Assembly: GCA_032871835.1 (NCBI GenBank)
Contig: CM065298.1
Span: forward strand, 76,660,154 to 76,724,153
Reading direction: 5' to 3'
Origin: Dipteronia dyeriana
Lineage: Eukaryota > Streptophyta > Magnoliopsida > Sapindales > Sapindaceae
Length of the DNA: 64,000 bases
Positions 1 to 11,460 of the stretch are shown here, piece by piece (within the stretch, counting starts at the first letter, position 1; each line of letters starts with the position of its first letter). The translations under genes and the position numbers were made by a program. The notes beneath the pieces were generated by a model. It saw only the letters and a list, made by a program, of their open reading frames with translations. It was not told the DNA's origin and searched no databases.

Positions 1-151
1 AGTAAGTTTCATTCAACATTCGCTTACTCGGGTTTTCTATTCTTCGGCGCTGTTTTGTAGGATATTTTCTGAATGCCTATTTGGATATCCACCTGGCAGT
101 TTTCTCCTTCCTGTCAATGACGTGTATGCTTGGTGAAATTCACATACGACA
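1..151 (-). repeat. Element 1 3' LTR, partial
   Basis: The segment ends with CACATACGACA, the complement of the LTR start TGTCGTATGTG. It matches the outer part of the LTR at 10206-11006 with few differences. About 650 bp of this LTR should lie left of the window. Confidence 0.9.
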
Positions 152-154
152 GTA

Positions 155-164
155 CCCCTTAAAA
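155..164 (-). other. Polypurine tract of element 1
   Basis: On the minus strand this reads TTTTAAGGGG directly before the 3' LTR start. It has the composition and place expected for the plus-strand primer of an LTR retrotransposon. Element 2 has the same motif at 30931-30940. Confidence 0.7.
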
Positions 165-650
165 TATTTTTGCCGAATAAAGTTTCGTTTCTGGCAAAAG
201 TATTTTAATCATCTCATTTTTTTATTTTTGTGCCAGAGTAAATGTCTTATCATAATGGCGTGTCTCAATGGTGACCCTGCAATTTCGATTCACCCCCTCA
301 CGCGAGATCTTTAATGATGGCGACGTTTTGAAGTTCTGACGGCTGGGGCTAGTTCTTATTTTGACACGTGTTCTTCGCCTCTTCGTTTTTTGATATCATT
401 TATGAGAAATGATTGTCGCGTCTCCCCGGGCGCCGCCTAAGTCATCAAGCTTCGTCATAGGTTTTTTCCGCCTTGAGACCCTAGGGTTTCGTGTCACCAC
501 CCTTTTAAATTCTTTATTGAGTTTGCGCTGGTTTATTCTCAAATTTTTCAGCAACAGAAAAAGAAAATTCTCTGAACCCAGATTTCTCTAAGCAGAAAGT
601 CACGATTCTCCGTTGAAGATCTTGCACCACTTTATTCAAGGTTAGTTTTA

Positions 651-1821
651 ATGAAGCCCTCTTCCCGTCATCATCTTTTTAATGTCTCTCTCGACGTATT
701 AGAACGCGGGGATTTCCAATTAGTTTCTTGCATTATAAGATTATTAGGGGAAATCCCTGCTGGTGAACCTCTATTTTTAGAAGTTGATGTCTCGGGACTT
801 CACCCTGACGTCACTTTTAGCCCTGTATCGAGTTCATCTAGTTCTTATTCTGATATTTCTGAGCACAGGGTAACTCTTCGAATGACGGGAAAATATCAAA
901 GTAGAAGCGCAGTCCGTAAACACGACTCGGACGATATTCTTATCAGGGAGCAAACTGTCAGCGAGAGCGAAGTTGAGGAGGCGTGCATGGCGTCTCGCCT
1001 TACATTTACTGCTGACCGTTCGAGCGAGTTAGACATTGAGCCGAATGTGGTCGGGCCAGTTGAAATAGGGAAGCATCGCTCCCGATTCGACCTGCCCGAC
1101 TCTGTCACTCTGGTTCCTGTGGGGGATAGGGCTGTGTGGAATCCTCTCCCGGGTATGGTGGCGATTTATGGCTCCATGATTTGTTGTGGCGTCACTCTTC
1201 ATTTTCAGCCATTTATTGCTTGGTTTCTGGCTGAAGCAGGAATTGCTCCGGCTCAACTGGTCACGAACAGCTACATAATCTTAATATGCATGTGGAACAT
1301 GTACAGCCGGATGAACCTTTCGCCGCCGTCCCAAAAGAAATCAGGCATTTCTTTACATTAAGGCAGTCGAGCAAGACGGGGACTTACTTCCTTATGTCTA
1401 ATCCGCCAGAGTACTGGGTTCCCGATGGGACAAAAGTGAGTCGGGATGCTGATATTTCTGACGACCCTAAAAAGAAGGGTTTTATATGGGGGTTTCCTAC
1501 GTCCAACAAGTTCTGGAAGAACAGTTGGTTTTTTACCGGAGGAAGTGTCAGGCTGAAAGTCACCCTCAAATTAGAGGATTCTCGAGTGGTGCTGAAAGTC
1601 CCTCGGTTCTTCTGTTCCCTTGAGGTATGGAACAAGAAGAATATCGATTACAATGATGATGAGCTTACTAGACTTGCTCGGGCGGAAGGTCGTACACTAG
1701 AGAAGAGGAACAAGTCTTATCTCTTCGTTGAGTCGAAGATGATTGAGTTCGGCTTCTTCAGAAAAATTTTAGGTGAATGCAGGCGATGTAAGTGATTTTC
1801 GCAACCTTTTCCTTTCCATGT

Positions 1822-1864
<43 letters not shown>

Positions 1865-3569
1865 CATTCTTACGTGGTTCCCTTTTTCTAGTGTTTGATA
1901 CGAACGTTGTATGTGATCTTCAGACTCGCCAAGTAAAGTCAATCATTTAGGCGAGTCGAAAAGAGACGGCTAGTCAGGGTGGCGAAGGCATCGCCCCGCC
2001 TGAGTCTGATAAAGAGACAGATGCAACTGAGGAGCATATTCCCGAAGACGTCCCTGAGGACGTTTGTCAACCGAGTGTTGGGGAGACTTGCGGTCCGAGT
2101 GGCCCGATCGATACTCAGCTACCTGTCGATAGGCAAAGGCAAAATGAAGGTATTGGTGAGGAGCCTGCCGAGCAGACTGGCACTGGTGATGGAGGTAATT
2201 CTTCCACGGGACAAGAAGCTATAGGACCCGAATTTTTTAAAGCCTTTCAGGATGACACTATAGAGGATTCCGCAACTGATCTCAGTTTCCACTGTGATCG
2301 TGGTAAAAAACGGAAGGCAATCAGCTCTCCAACTAGTCCTCTCAAGGTTCCTCGGGTGGTTACTTTCATGGACTCCAGCGATGAAGATATTATGGCTGAG
2401 GCTTACCCGAGTGCTGATGTTGGAGTATCGACGGATGTGGGGGCTTCGGAGCTGGACAAGGGGTTCTTCTCCCCCGGAGGTTAAAAATCTAGGGGCTGAA
2501 CCCTCGGGGGTTCCTTCACATCCTTCTCCCCAGGATATATTACGGGAGATGTCATCTGGTAAGGCTTTCATCGGGGAAGACCGTTGGAGAAGTTTTCGGG
2601 ATGGCTCCCTGACCGAACGTCTTCAAAACGTTTTTAATGGCGCATCTTATGTAAGCTACCTGGCTTCTTTAACGTTTTGCTTGTCTGCCAGATTTCTAAT
2701 CGCAATTCTTTTACAGATGGTGGCTGAATTTGCTGAGCTAGTTCAAACACAGCAACATCAAGCTGATCGAATAAGGCGTCTAGAGGCTCAGCTGACGAAA
2801 AGTGAAGAAGGCCGTGCTCGGGCCGAAGCGGCTTATGAGCAAGAGGTCGGCTCTGTATAAATATTTACCGACCATTGTCTGGCGAAGCAAGTTGAGGCCT
2901 AGAAGAGGGAGTCTTTGGCAGAGGAAAAGGCAGCATCATTTCAAAATCTCTTATCCTCTGCCAAAGAATCCATGCTTAAGGCCGATTAGGAGGCAGAGCA
3001 GTCGAGGTTGGCGTACGAGCAAAAAATTGAAGACCTAGAGCGCTAAGTATTGACAGTTGAATCCTTATCCCGAGAGGCTAGGCTAAAACTTGAAGTACAA
3101 GGGGTGGATCACTTTAAAAGATCCCCTGCTTATAATGCCCTACTCTTTCGGGGAGTTTCAACGCTGGCTAGTTTCAGCCGACGAGTTATTTAAAGTTAAG
3201 AATGGGGTGACTAAGAAGGCTTGAGCCAATTGGGAGCTGTCAATCAAACATCACGTAGATCGGTCCTTGAAGTCTCTTCGGACTCAGATGAAGGAATGAA
3301 GAGCTTACTACCGCAGCCAAGGAAAAAATCCCCTTCCCATGCACTTAGAAATTCCTTCCGAACACTCCCTCTTGACCTTTTACGCTAGTCAAGAGTCAGT
3401 CGAGGGTGTGGTACCAGATGTTGGGCCGGTCCCAGGCGAGGATTACAGCCAATGGATGGATGATACTATCGACACTATTGCTTGGCCGTCTAACGAAAGC
3501 CTGCTCCGTGAATACGAGATGGTGCCAGACCTGAGTATCGGTAAAAACTCGAAATCCTCGCAACCTTAA
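651..3569 (+). pseudogene. Antisense gene of element 1: PF04195-like protein, two introns, decayed
   Basis: It lies on the strand opposite gag-pol. An N-terminal part starts with an ATG at 651 and has an acidic/serine stretch. Next comes a block with GDRAVWNPLPG, VAIYGSM, PFIAWFLAEAGIAPAQL and SNKFWKNSWFF. This pattern fits the 'putative gypsy type transposon' family (Transposase_28, PF04195; recalled, not searched). The C-terminal part (about 2717-3060) is rich in charged heptad-like sequence and is probably coiled coil. Introns are inferred at 1788-1891 (GTAAGT donor, TTCTAG acceptor) and 2651-2716 (GTAAGC donor, TTACAG acceptor). A frameshift near 1280-1290 and several later stops break it. 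Function is unknown; similar antisense ORFs are known in Tat-lineage elements. Confidence 0.72.
1825..1862. repeat. (TA)n microsatellite inside the first intron
   Basis: A run of about 18 TA dinucleotides lies within the inferred intron 1788-1891 of the antisense gene. It does not touch the splice sites. Confidence 0.9.
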
Positions 3570-3669
3570 TTTTTGTAAACTTTAACCATTCTTTTAAGAG
3601 ATCAATAAAATTCTATCTTATTCTGAATTGAATGGTTTTGATCTTGTTCATTGTTGATTGTTGTCGAGT

Positions 3670-3970
3670 GTTTTATTAAACTGGCTGACATTTGGGTAAC
3701 TTAACTGAGTCTTATTAAACCGATCGTTACCCGAATAACTTAGATGCCAAGTATCTTATTAAACTGGCTCTTCAATGTTCGGGCAACTTAACCGAGTATC
3801 TTATTAAACTGGTTGTTACCCGAATGACTTTAATTGCCAAGTATCTTATTAAACTGGCTCTTCGATGTTCATGTAACTTAACCGAGTATCTTATTAAACC
3901 GGTTGTTACCCGAATGACTTTAATTGCCAAGTATCTTATTAAAATGGCTATTTATTATTAATCTAGTCAT
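3670..3970. repeat. 90-bp tandem repeat array of element 1
   Basis: The motif GTATCTTATTAAA recurs at 3751, 3841 and 3931, exactly 90 bp apart. Half-unit copies of about 45 bp lie between. An equivalent array occurs at the same place in element 2 (27060-27400). Tandem repeats in the 3' untranslated region are known for Retand/Tat elements. Confidence 0.85.
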
Positions 3971-4504
3971 CCTAAAATAGGTAAGTTTTATACTTGTGTT
4001 TCATACTCGTTTGCTACTCGAACATTACATCAAGGCTCACCATGATTATATGTTCGAGTCCTTACACATTACCAAGGACGTCTCCCCAGTTTTTATGTGT
4101 AAGGGTTTGCCGAATCGTTAAACTTTTTGAATTGCTTAACACTGCTACGTATTTCACCGGAATTTTTCCCGGTAGCGTCCCGAGTTGGTGCATCGGGTTT
4201 GCCCTTTTACGAAGGTCATTTTGACCTTGCTCGGCTGGCATGCTCTTTCGAGCTTCTTCGCCCATACGGGATTTAATGGTCCCGAGTATTCTATTTGCAT
4301 ATTCTTATTATCATGCTCGCCTCCCATATGTTTTTATTATCATATGCTTTCTTTGAAATCCCGAGTTTGATGCTTTTCTTTCGGGAATCCCGAGTTTGAT
4401 TTTTTATTCATAACTGTAAAATCAATAAAGTTATAAATTCCAGTTTATTTATCCTAACTAATACTGTCCTGACTAGAAAAAAGAATAAAAAGAAGAAAAA
4501 TAAT

Positions 4505-5740
4505 TTAAGGATAGAAAATCTTCAGATATTGGGCATTGCATGGTCGGGGTAAAACCCCTTCATTGGGTCGTGCAATCCAATACGCTCCATGGCCAGCTAT
4601 TCCCTCGGTCTTGTATGGGCTTTCCCATTTATCAGCTAGGGAACCTACAACTTTATTTTTCGTGTTCAATGACACATTCCTGAGTACCAAGTCTCCTAGC
4701 TGGAATTTTCTGACCCGAACATGAGAGTTGTAGTGACGAGCTATTCTTTGCTGATATGCCATATTTCTTATTCGGGATTTCTCCCTTTTCTCTTTTAGCT
4801 CATCCAGACTTTGTAATGGCATATCATTGTTCTGTTCTTCATTGTATAGCCTGACCCGGGGTGATGCATACGAGGTTTCTATGGGGATAACAACTTCTGC
4901 TATGAATGCTAAAGTGTACGGAGTCTCTCCTGTTGAAGTCCTTGCTGTCGTCCGGTATGCCATAATACTTCGGGAAGCTTTTCAACCCAGCTTCCTTTCT
5001 TGGCATCTAGCTTTGCTTTGATAGTGTACTTGATGATTTTGTTTACTGCTTCTACCTGCCCATTTGTTTGAGGGTGGGCCGGTGTAGCATAGTAATTGGC
5101 AATCTGATATTCCTCGCACAGCTGTCTGAATTTTAAGTTATCGAACTGGGTAACGTTGTCAGTGATTATAGTGTCTGGAACTCCAAACCTATAAAGTATA
5201 TTCTTTTTCACAAAATTTGTGGTGTTTGCTTCTGTGATATGCTCTAGTGCTTTAGCTTCTGCCCAATTTGTGAAATAGTCAACAGCTACTATGGCGTGTT
5301 TTGCTCCACCCCTGTTCCAGCTGGCATTGGGCCAATCAGGTCTAAACCCCACATGACGAATGGCCATGGGGTTGTGAGGTTTCTGAGTTTTTCAGGGGGC
5401 TGCCGGATATCGTTGGCAATTCTTTGACAAGTATTGCAACTTTCCGACCACTAATGTGCATCTGAGAAAAGTGTAGGCCAATAATAGCCTTGCCTGAGCA
5501 CCTTGTGTGCTAAACTTTTACCCCTAGTATGGTTTCCGCAAACTCCTTCGTGGATCTTCTGAAATATTCGATGTGTATCTTCTTCTGGTACACATTTCCG
5601 GAGAGCTCGGGAAAACCCCATTCTGTCTAATTCTCCTCTAATCAAGGTGTACCTAGCTGATCGATAACTGATACGCTTTGCTAATACGAGATCTTCCGAG
5701 AGTACGTCTTCTTCCAGGAACCTTTTCAGCTAAATCACCC
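4505..5740 (-). pseudogene. Element 1 integrase, frameshifted
   Basis: From the N-terminus it shows a zinc-binding region (GVCGNHT, then CNTCQRIANDIRQPP), then the catalytic core with WGLDLIGPMP, TIITDNVTQFDN and HPQTNGQVEAVNKI. The last carries the family's catalytic glutamate. A C-terminal part ends YLKIFYP with a stop at 4505. Reading shifts frame at about 5300-5330, after GPMPAG, and again near 4930-4960. The first shift is identical in element 2. The product would insert the cDNA into the genome; as written it cannot be made. Confidence 0.9.
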
Positions 5741-6713
5741 AACCGTCTTGCCGTGTTCGGATTTCTAAAATTTCTAAGTTCTTCGGTTTAACTGTACTCG
5801 GTTTAAGGAGATGTGCGATCAAAATGGTCTTCGGTCTGATTGTGGTTGTTACTGACGCTAGTTTAGACAATGCATCTGCCTTTTCATTTTCCTCCATGGG
5901 GATCTGAGCAATCTTGTATTCTTTAAATTTTTGGAGGAGTTGTTTTGCGATGTCACGGTAGGCTATCATACCTTCATCTTTGGCTTGGTACTCGTCCATG
6001 ACCTGGTTGATAACTACATGTGAATCGCTGAAAATCTCAACTTCGTCTGCCCAGAGAGCTATGCAGACTCTGAGTCCAGCTAATAGTGCCTCGTACTCGG
6101 CTTGATTATTAGTTGCTTTGAAATCAAATCTCATGGCATATTCAACATCATCTCCTTCTGGAGTGCATACTAAGATCCCTGCCCCACTGCCATGAGTGTT
6201 TGAAGAACCATCAACACACAGTTTCCATGGGAAATCTTTACCCAACATTCTTTTTACTTCTAGGTTTGTTTCTGTGAACTCGGCTATGAAGTCTGTCACA
6301 GCCTGTCCTTTGAGGGATGTTTTAGGGACATAATGAATGTCGAATTCACTTAGTTCGATTGCCCATTTGGTCAGTCTTCCTGAAATTTCTGGCTTTTTTA
6401 AAATTTGTCTTAATGGGCAGTCTGTGAGAACCTGGATTGTATGGGCCTGGAAGTATGGTCTTAGCTTTTTTGCTGCTGAAACCAATGCTAAGACCATTTT
6501 CTCTGCCTGTGAGTACCTGGTCTCAGCTGGTAGAAGTGCCTTGCTGGTATAATACACTGGTTTCTGCACTTTTCTTCTGTTCGGACTAAGACTGAGCTTG
6601 CTGCAAGCTCGGTTATTGACAGATATAACTGAAGTACTTCCCCCGTTTGTGATTTTGAGAGAATTGGGGCCTGTCCCAGGTACTCTTTTATTTTTAAAAA
6701 TGCATGCTCGCAC
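5730..6713 (-). CDS. Element 1 RNase H plus second (archaeal-type) RNase H
   Basis: This is the longest open stretch of the element, 327 codons. The first half (about 6290-6610) is the usual Ty3/gypsy RNase H: KPVYYTSKALLPAETRY, EKMVLALVSAAKKLRPYFQ, VLTDCPL. The second half (about 5870-6250) is an extra RNase H with CVDGSSNTHGSGAGI, NNQAEYEALLAGL and EIFSDSHVV. These fit the archaeal-type enzyme acquired by Tat elements. Both degrade RNA in RNA:DNA hybrids during reverse transcription. It is open here only by chance of decay. Upstream RT sequence is in other frames, so no intact polyprotein exists. Confidence 0.85.
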   Translation of the reverse strand: MRACIFKNKRVPGTGPNSLKITNGGSTSVISVNNRACSKLSLSPNRRKVQKPVYYTSKALLPAETRYSQAEKMVLALVSAAKKLRPYFQAHTIQVLTDCPLRQILKKPEISGRLTKWAIELSEFDIHYVPKTSLKGQAVTDFIAEFTETNLEVKRMLGKDFPWKLCVDGSSNTHGSGAGILVCTPEGDDVEYAMRFDFKATNNQAEYEALLAGLRVCIALWADEVEIFSDSHVVINQVMDEYQAKDEGMIAYRDIAKQLLQKFKEYKIAQIPMEENEKADALSKLASVTTTIRPKTILIAHLLKPSTVKPKNLEILEIRTRQDGWVI

Positions 6714-6845
6714 TCTTCATTCCATTCGAGTCCTTTCCCTTTTTTTAATTATTTTGAAGAAAGGTGCGCACCTGTATGTAGCCTTTGAGATGAATCTTCC
6801 CAAGGAAGCTAAACACCCTGTTAGGCATTGCACTTTTTTTAACGT

Positions 6846-7480
6846 TTATGGTGAAGTCATTTTCTGCAAGGCCTGGATTTTCTCGGGATTAACTTCGATT
6901 CCTCTTTGGTGAACTTGAAAACCCAGGAATCTTCCTGAAGGGACTCCGAATAAACATTTGTTCTGGTTCAACTTCATCGGGTATCTCCTTAGGACATCAA
7001 ATGTTTCTCGGAGGTCCAGGGCATGCTTAATTGCCGAGACACTTTTAGTCAGCATGTCATCAATGTATACTTCCATGTTCCTTCCTATTTGCCAAGTGAA
7101 GATTATGTTGACCAGCCTTTGATATGTAAAACCCGTATTTTTCAAACCGAATGACATTATTGTGTAACAGTATAAACCCTGATCTGTTGTGAAGGCTGTC
7201 TTTTCCTCGTCGTCCTTGTTCATCCTGATCTGGTTGTATCCCAAGTAGGAGTCCATGAAGCTGAGCAATTCGTGGTCTGCTATGGCATCCATCAGCTAGT
7301 CTATCCTTGGAAGTGGGAAGCTGTCTTTTGGGCATGCCTTGTTCAGATCCGTAAAATCTACGCACATCCTCCATTGCCCATTTTTCTTTTGGACGAGGAC
7401 TACATTGGTTACCCTTTGAGGGTAGTTGACCTCTCTAATTGATCATGTAGCAAGTAGCTTTTCCACCTCTTATTTGATTG
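6846..7480 (-). pseudogene. Element 1 reverse transcriptase, broken
   Basis: Conserved RT blocks are visible: a NGQWRMCVDFTDLNKACPKD region around 7300-7390, then FMDSYLGYNQIRM, FTTDQGLYCY, FGLKNTGFTYQRLV and the active-site block VYIDDML. FLGFQVHQRGIEVNPEKI follows. A TAG replaces the usual glutamine in the PRIDQL region near 7297. A frame change follows the thumb region near 6846. Product: RNA-dependent DNA polymerase. Confidence 0.9.
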
Positions 7481-7899
7481 CCTGACTCCTTTCGGGATTG
7501 AACGATCTTCTCTTTTGTATCACTGGTTTCGTATTCAGGTTTACTGCGAGATGGTGAGACATTATTCGGGTATCTATCCCGACCATATCTTCGCGACTCT
7601 AGACGAACACATCTTTGTACTCTTTAAGCAGATTGGTGATGTCTTGCTTGACTTTCCCTTCCAGGTTAGCCCTGATCTTGACCTTCTTATTTGGTTCATC
7701 TTCTTTTAATATCACTTCTTCAATCGGTTCTGTTTTGGTTTCATTCGACCCTTCCCTTGGATCAAATTCAAATGATAATAATTCTTTGTGCTGACTTGGC
7801 TACGTTATGGTGCACACCTATTCAGCATCATTCCTGTCTTTGTATACTTACAAGTTTGCTCTTCTGGCCATCTCTTGGGATTCCTTGACTACCTCGACC

Positions 7900-8560
7900 C
7901 CCTGCTCTGTCGGGAACTTGATCATTAATGCATAAGTGGCTGTCACAGCTCTTGTTTATTCAGGAATGGTCGACCCAATAATGCATTATATGGCCAATTG
8001 TCCAAATCTACCACCACGAAGTCGAGTAAGACAGTCCTTTGGCATGGTGCCGTTCCAACTTTTATGGGTAGCTTGACTGTCCCGAGTGACCTGACCTCAA
8101 TCCCGCAAAATCCTCTGCGTGGAGTATGGAAGGGCTGTAGATCTTTTCGGTCTAACCTGAGTTGATCATAGACGGCTACATTGAGAATGTCTGTTGAACT
8201 CCCATTATCTATCAGGATTCTTCTGACTTTTCGGTGACCAATCCGGGCACTTATGACCAAGGCGTCATTGAGCCGAACGTCGACGCCATGGGAATATGCC
8301 TCTATGAATATTATCGGGTCCCATCCTTCCTTTACCCTTTTCGGGTCTGGCTCAACCGAGTTCACGTCAAAGTTATTCCTTGCTTATATTGCTTCTCTGA
8401 TTTCCTGAGTTCGTTCTCGGTTGCTTTTCCCAGTAGATGGTCCTCCAAATATTGTATGTATTATCTGATTAGCTTTGGGATTGGCTCTTTGATTTCGACC
8501 AGGGTTGAGATCAGCCTTAACCTCTTTCTTAGTTTCTGATCTCTCATCTTTTTTCAAGAT
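7900..8560 (-). pseudogene. Element 1 aspartic protease region
   Basis: The sequence ILIDNGSSTDIL, near 8180-8220, is the DxGSS type of retroviral-like protease active site used by Tat elements. WPYNALLGRPFLN closer to 7950 is the second conserved block of the family. The region 7943-8365 is open; upstream linker sequence continues from gag in the same layout as element 2. The enzyme would cleave the gag-pol polyprotein. Confidence 0.82.
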
Positions 8561-10157
8561 TACATCCCGTAGGTGCCCTTCCTGAATAAGAGTCTCTATA
8601 TAATCTCTGAGCTGGTAACACTTTGAAGTCTCATGACCGGTTTTCTTGTGAAATCTGCAATACTTGGTTGTATCTTTCTAGGCAAACTGAGACTGTCGCA
8701 GTGGTTCTTGCACCATATTCTTCTCTTCTAGGATGGCCAGGATTTCCTCTTGTTTTTTCTGAAGAGGGGTATAATTGGTGTATCTGGCACGATACTTCTC
8801 TGTGGATTGTTCAACATTACCCCCGTTACCCCCGCCTTTGCTTTTCTCCTTGCCGTTTCCTTTCTGCTTTCCCATTTTGATTCTGCCCTTTGGATTCGGA
8901 ATCTTTCTGCTTAAGCTTTCCTCCGTGCATATAGCTTCCTCCCCTAGCTAACTCTTCTTCCCCGGCCAGTGCGTATCCTCCCGCCATATCCATAATGTCA
9001 GCATACCTAGTCAGCCAAGCTCTTCTCAAATCAAAAGATAGCCTTCCATTCTGCAGGTTGTTGATGAATGCATCAATTATTGCTTCATCGTTTGCACTGC
9101 CAATTTCTGATACTGCTTGTCCGAATCGTCCCAAGTATTTCTTCAGTGACTCATCTTTCCCTTGCTTTATTTGAGAAAGGTAAGCCACCGACTTTTTCCT
9201 ATGAATATTGTTCAGAAATTGCCTTGAGAAGCTCCTGCTCCGTTTGTTGAAATTTCTGATGCTCGTCGGGGGCAATCTCCCGAACCATCTTGAACTTGTG
9301 TCTCCTAATGTTTGTGGAAAGTTGAGACACAGTAAGGGATCACTGTTGGCATATTGAGCTATGACACTTTTATATCGTCTGACATGCTCCTTTGGGTCCG
9401 TGTCTTTCTTGAACTGCTCTACGTGCAGAATCCTGAACCTTTCTGGGAAAGGGGTCCGTAAGATTTCCCTAGTGAATGGACTGTCTGAGTCATAGTCAGA
9501 TAAATCGTTATAGCCATAACGTCTTAGCAATGCATCCATCTGACGCATGTTGTTCTCGACTTCTCGAGTTAGGCTATGGATTATAACATCTTTGTTTCCC
9601 ACCGTGCTTCCCCGATGGTTAAACTGCTGGGTGATCCTCATTCCTCTTTCTAGATCTTCACTCTGATGCCGAGTTTCTCATATAATTCTGTGATGGTGTC
9701 GATCACTATCTTCTGATGATTATCGATCCCTGTGCCGATCATATTTACGGTGTCTAGCACGTGCTGTCTGATCCTGGTTCTGCCTCTGGTGTGGTCGTTC
9801 CTCTTCAAGCATTTCACGTCCAGTCTGGTTGATTGGGGTAGAGTTCCTTCCAGTTTTCGGCACAGTTATTTCTGGCCCTACTACCACCGAACGAAGCCTT
9901 GCAGGTGGAAGATTAGGAGTCTGTACTTCTGCAGCCAGTAGATCAACCCCTTCCCTTGCTGCGTCTACCACCAGTTGCTGCAACGCCTCTCGGAAACGCA
10001 GCGTTAGGTCTCTGCTGGTTGAAGGAACTTGTTGGATCCCTGCCAGGTGTGTGGGTTGGTTTTCCGTGTTTGCTGCAGGATCTCGTGATGTACTGCCAAC
10101 ATGGAAGTTATCCGGTGGCTTTTAGCCATTCCCAGAATTGCTTCCGCTTCTTGCCAT
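8560..10157 (-). pseudogene. Element 1 gag, interrupted by stops
   Basis: The likely ATG is at 10157 (MARSGSNS), matching MAGSRSNS of element 2. A stop lies soon after it and another follows KYDRHRDR (9720). The open core 9641-8826 carries FPERFRILHVEQFKKDTDPKEH and WFGRLPPTSI, typical of the retrotransposon gag domain. A basic linker and a zinc-finger-like CYQLRDYI follow near 8590-8620. The product would form virus-like particles in the cytoplasm. Confidence 0.85.
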
Positions 10158-10184
10158 GGCTGTTAATTAAATTGGAGGTTCAAA

Positions 10185-10205
10185 GCCCCTCCTTCTAGCG
10201 CCAAT
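10185..10205 (-). other. Primer binding site of element 1
   Basis: Next to the LTR the minus strand reads ATTGGCGCTAGAAGGAG. The same sequence follows the 5' LTR of element 2, and a mutated form lies at element 3. I could not assign the matching tRNA with confidence. Confidence 0.65.
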
Positions 10206-11006
10206 TGTTGACGTTGATTTCTGGATTGTATCAGAAAAGCCAACAGGGATTGGATTTCGGCTATCAATTCAAAGAGAAAGATATTAGAGAAAGTAATCAA
10301 GACACAAGTTTTACGTGGTAAAACTCCGATGACCGGAGAAACGTCCACGGGTGGTTGAATGATCAACCAAGCCAAAATCCACTATGAAAATATGATATTT
10401 ACAAGCTCTCGATCTCTCTTTCTTCTCTCTCTATTTTTCTATTGCTTGTTGTTTCTCTCTTTTTAGTGAGATTATGGGTCTATTTATATGTTTATAGAGC
10501 CCTTTTCTGCCTTGTACAAGTAATAGATCCTTGTATTTAATTACAATTATTTACTTGCTTGAGGCTGATTGTCTTCTTTCCTGTTTCGGAGTCGTGTATT
10601 GAAATCGAATGGGATTCTAGTAGTGCAGTCCAAACCTTTCAGCTCAGTATTCTGTTCTCTTTAGGATTCCTTCCTAATATGGATATCTTCGTGTATTTAA
10701 TGACCTAATCCGTGTGAACTAAGCACTAAGCTTCTTATTCGGTTTTCTTCATATTTATCCCAAGCAAGGATAATACCAGCAGAGCCCGAGTAACATCGTT
10801 TGAGACAGAGTGGAAGCGTTATTTAACCAGTCCTGAGTATGGTTAACTGGTCCCGAGTAGGTTTCATTCAACATCCGCTTACTCGTGTTTTCTATTCTTC
10901 GACACTGTTTTATAGGATATTTTCAGAATGTCTATTTGGATGTCCACCTGGCAGTTTTCTCCTTCCTGTCAATGACGTGTATGCTTGGTAAATTTCACAT
11001 ACGACA
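10206..11006 (-). repeat. Element 1 5' LTR
   Basis: This is an 801-bp repeat bounded by TG and CA, starting TGTCGTATGTG on the minus strand. It carries a TATA-like CTATAAACATATAAATA (minus strand) near 10480-10500. It is homologous to both LTRs of element 2 throughout. Confidence 0.93.
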
Positions 11007-11456
11007 CCCTCAAACTAAAAGCCATCAAGCCAATAAGCATTTCCTGCATGCTCAACAAAGAAAGCAATCTTCTCCAACCCAACAACAAGGGAGAAGAGAA
11101 TCAATACCACACCAAAGGAAAGCTCAAAGACATGGGAAATCATTTTTGTTCCTTCATGTCATTTTTATGGTGTTGATGGTCATATTAGACCAAATTGCTT
11201 TAAGTACATTAACATGTGTAGAACTAAGAGCATGATTGAAAGCAAAAGGGGTAGAGCCAATATGCATGAGCCTAGGAAAGCTATTGTTAATGATCCTATG
11301 AGTAATATGATGATCTTGACCACTAGGAATAACAATGTGTCACCTAAGTGGATTAAGAAAGATGAACCCGCTTGTCATTGTGCTAAGTTTTCACCCATAA
11401 GCTCAACTATGTCTAATGGATTTAGTAGATCGATTGGGATTTGTCACATGGAGTGA
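11007..11456 (+). pseudogene. Ty1/copia gag fragment with damaged zinc knuckle
   Basis: From 11157 the frame reads CHFYGVDGHIRPNCFKY, which fits the CCHC knuckle CX2CX4HX4C of copia gag except that the second cysteine is tyrosine. The frame runs on to a stop at 11456 with WIKKDEPACHC. Upstream is a glutamine/asparagine-rich linker in another frame. It is a fragment with no start of its own. Confidence 0.65.
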
Positions 11457-11460
11457 TGAG

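Larger units (their letters stand above)
1..11006 (-). mobile_element. Element 1: Ty3/gypsy Tat-lineage LTR retrotransposon (left end outside window)
   Basis: Read on the minus strand the order is 5' LTR (11006-10206), primer site, gag, protease, RT, RNase H, second RNase H, integrase, a 90-bp tandem array, an oppositely oriented gene, polypurine tract and the start of the 3' LTR. The bases at 1-151 match the LTR end near 10857-11006, which shows both LTRs belong to one element. Dual RNase H plus an antisense gene is the hallmark of plant Tat/Ogre/Retand elements (family knowledge). Coding regions carry stops and frameshifts, so it looks inactive. It is inserted in a copia remnant that continues at 11007. 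The TSD cannot be checked because the left end is missing. Confidence 0.92.

Noticed and set aside
3670..3970. CRISPR-like array
   Set aside because: Units are contiguous 90-bp tandem repeats without unique spacers, in a plant retrotransposon.
1..11006. Envelope-like gene in the Tat elements
   Set aside because: The extra gene is on the opposite strand and has no signal peptide or membrane segment.
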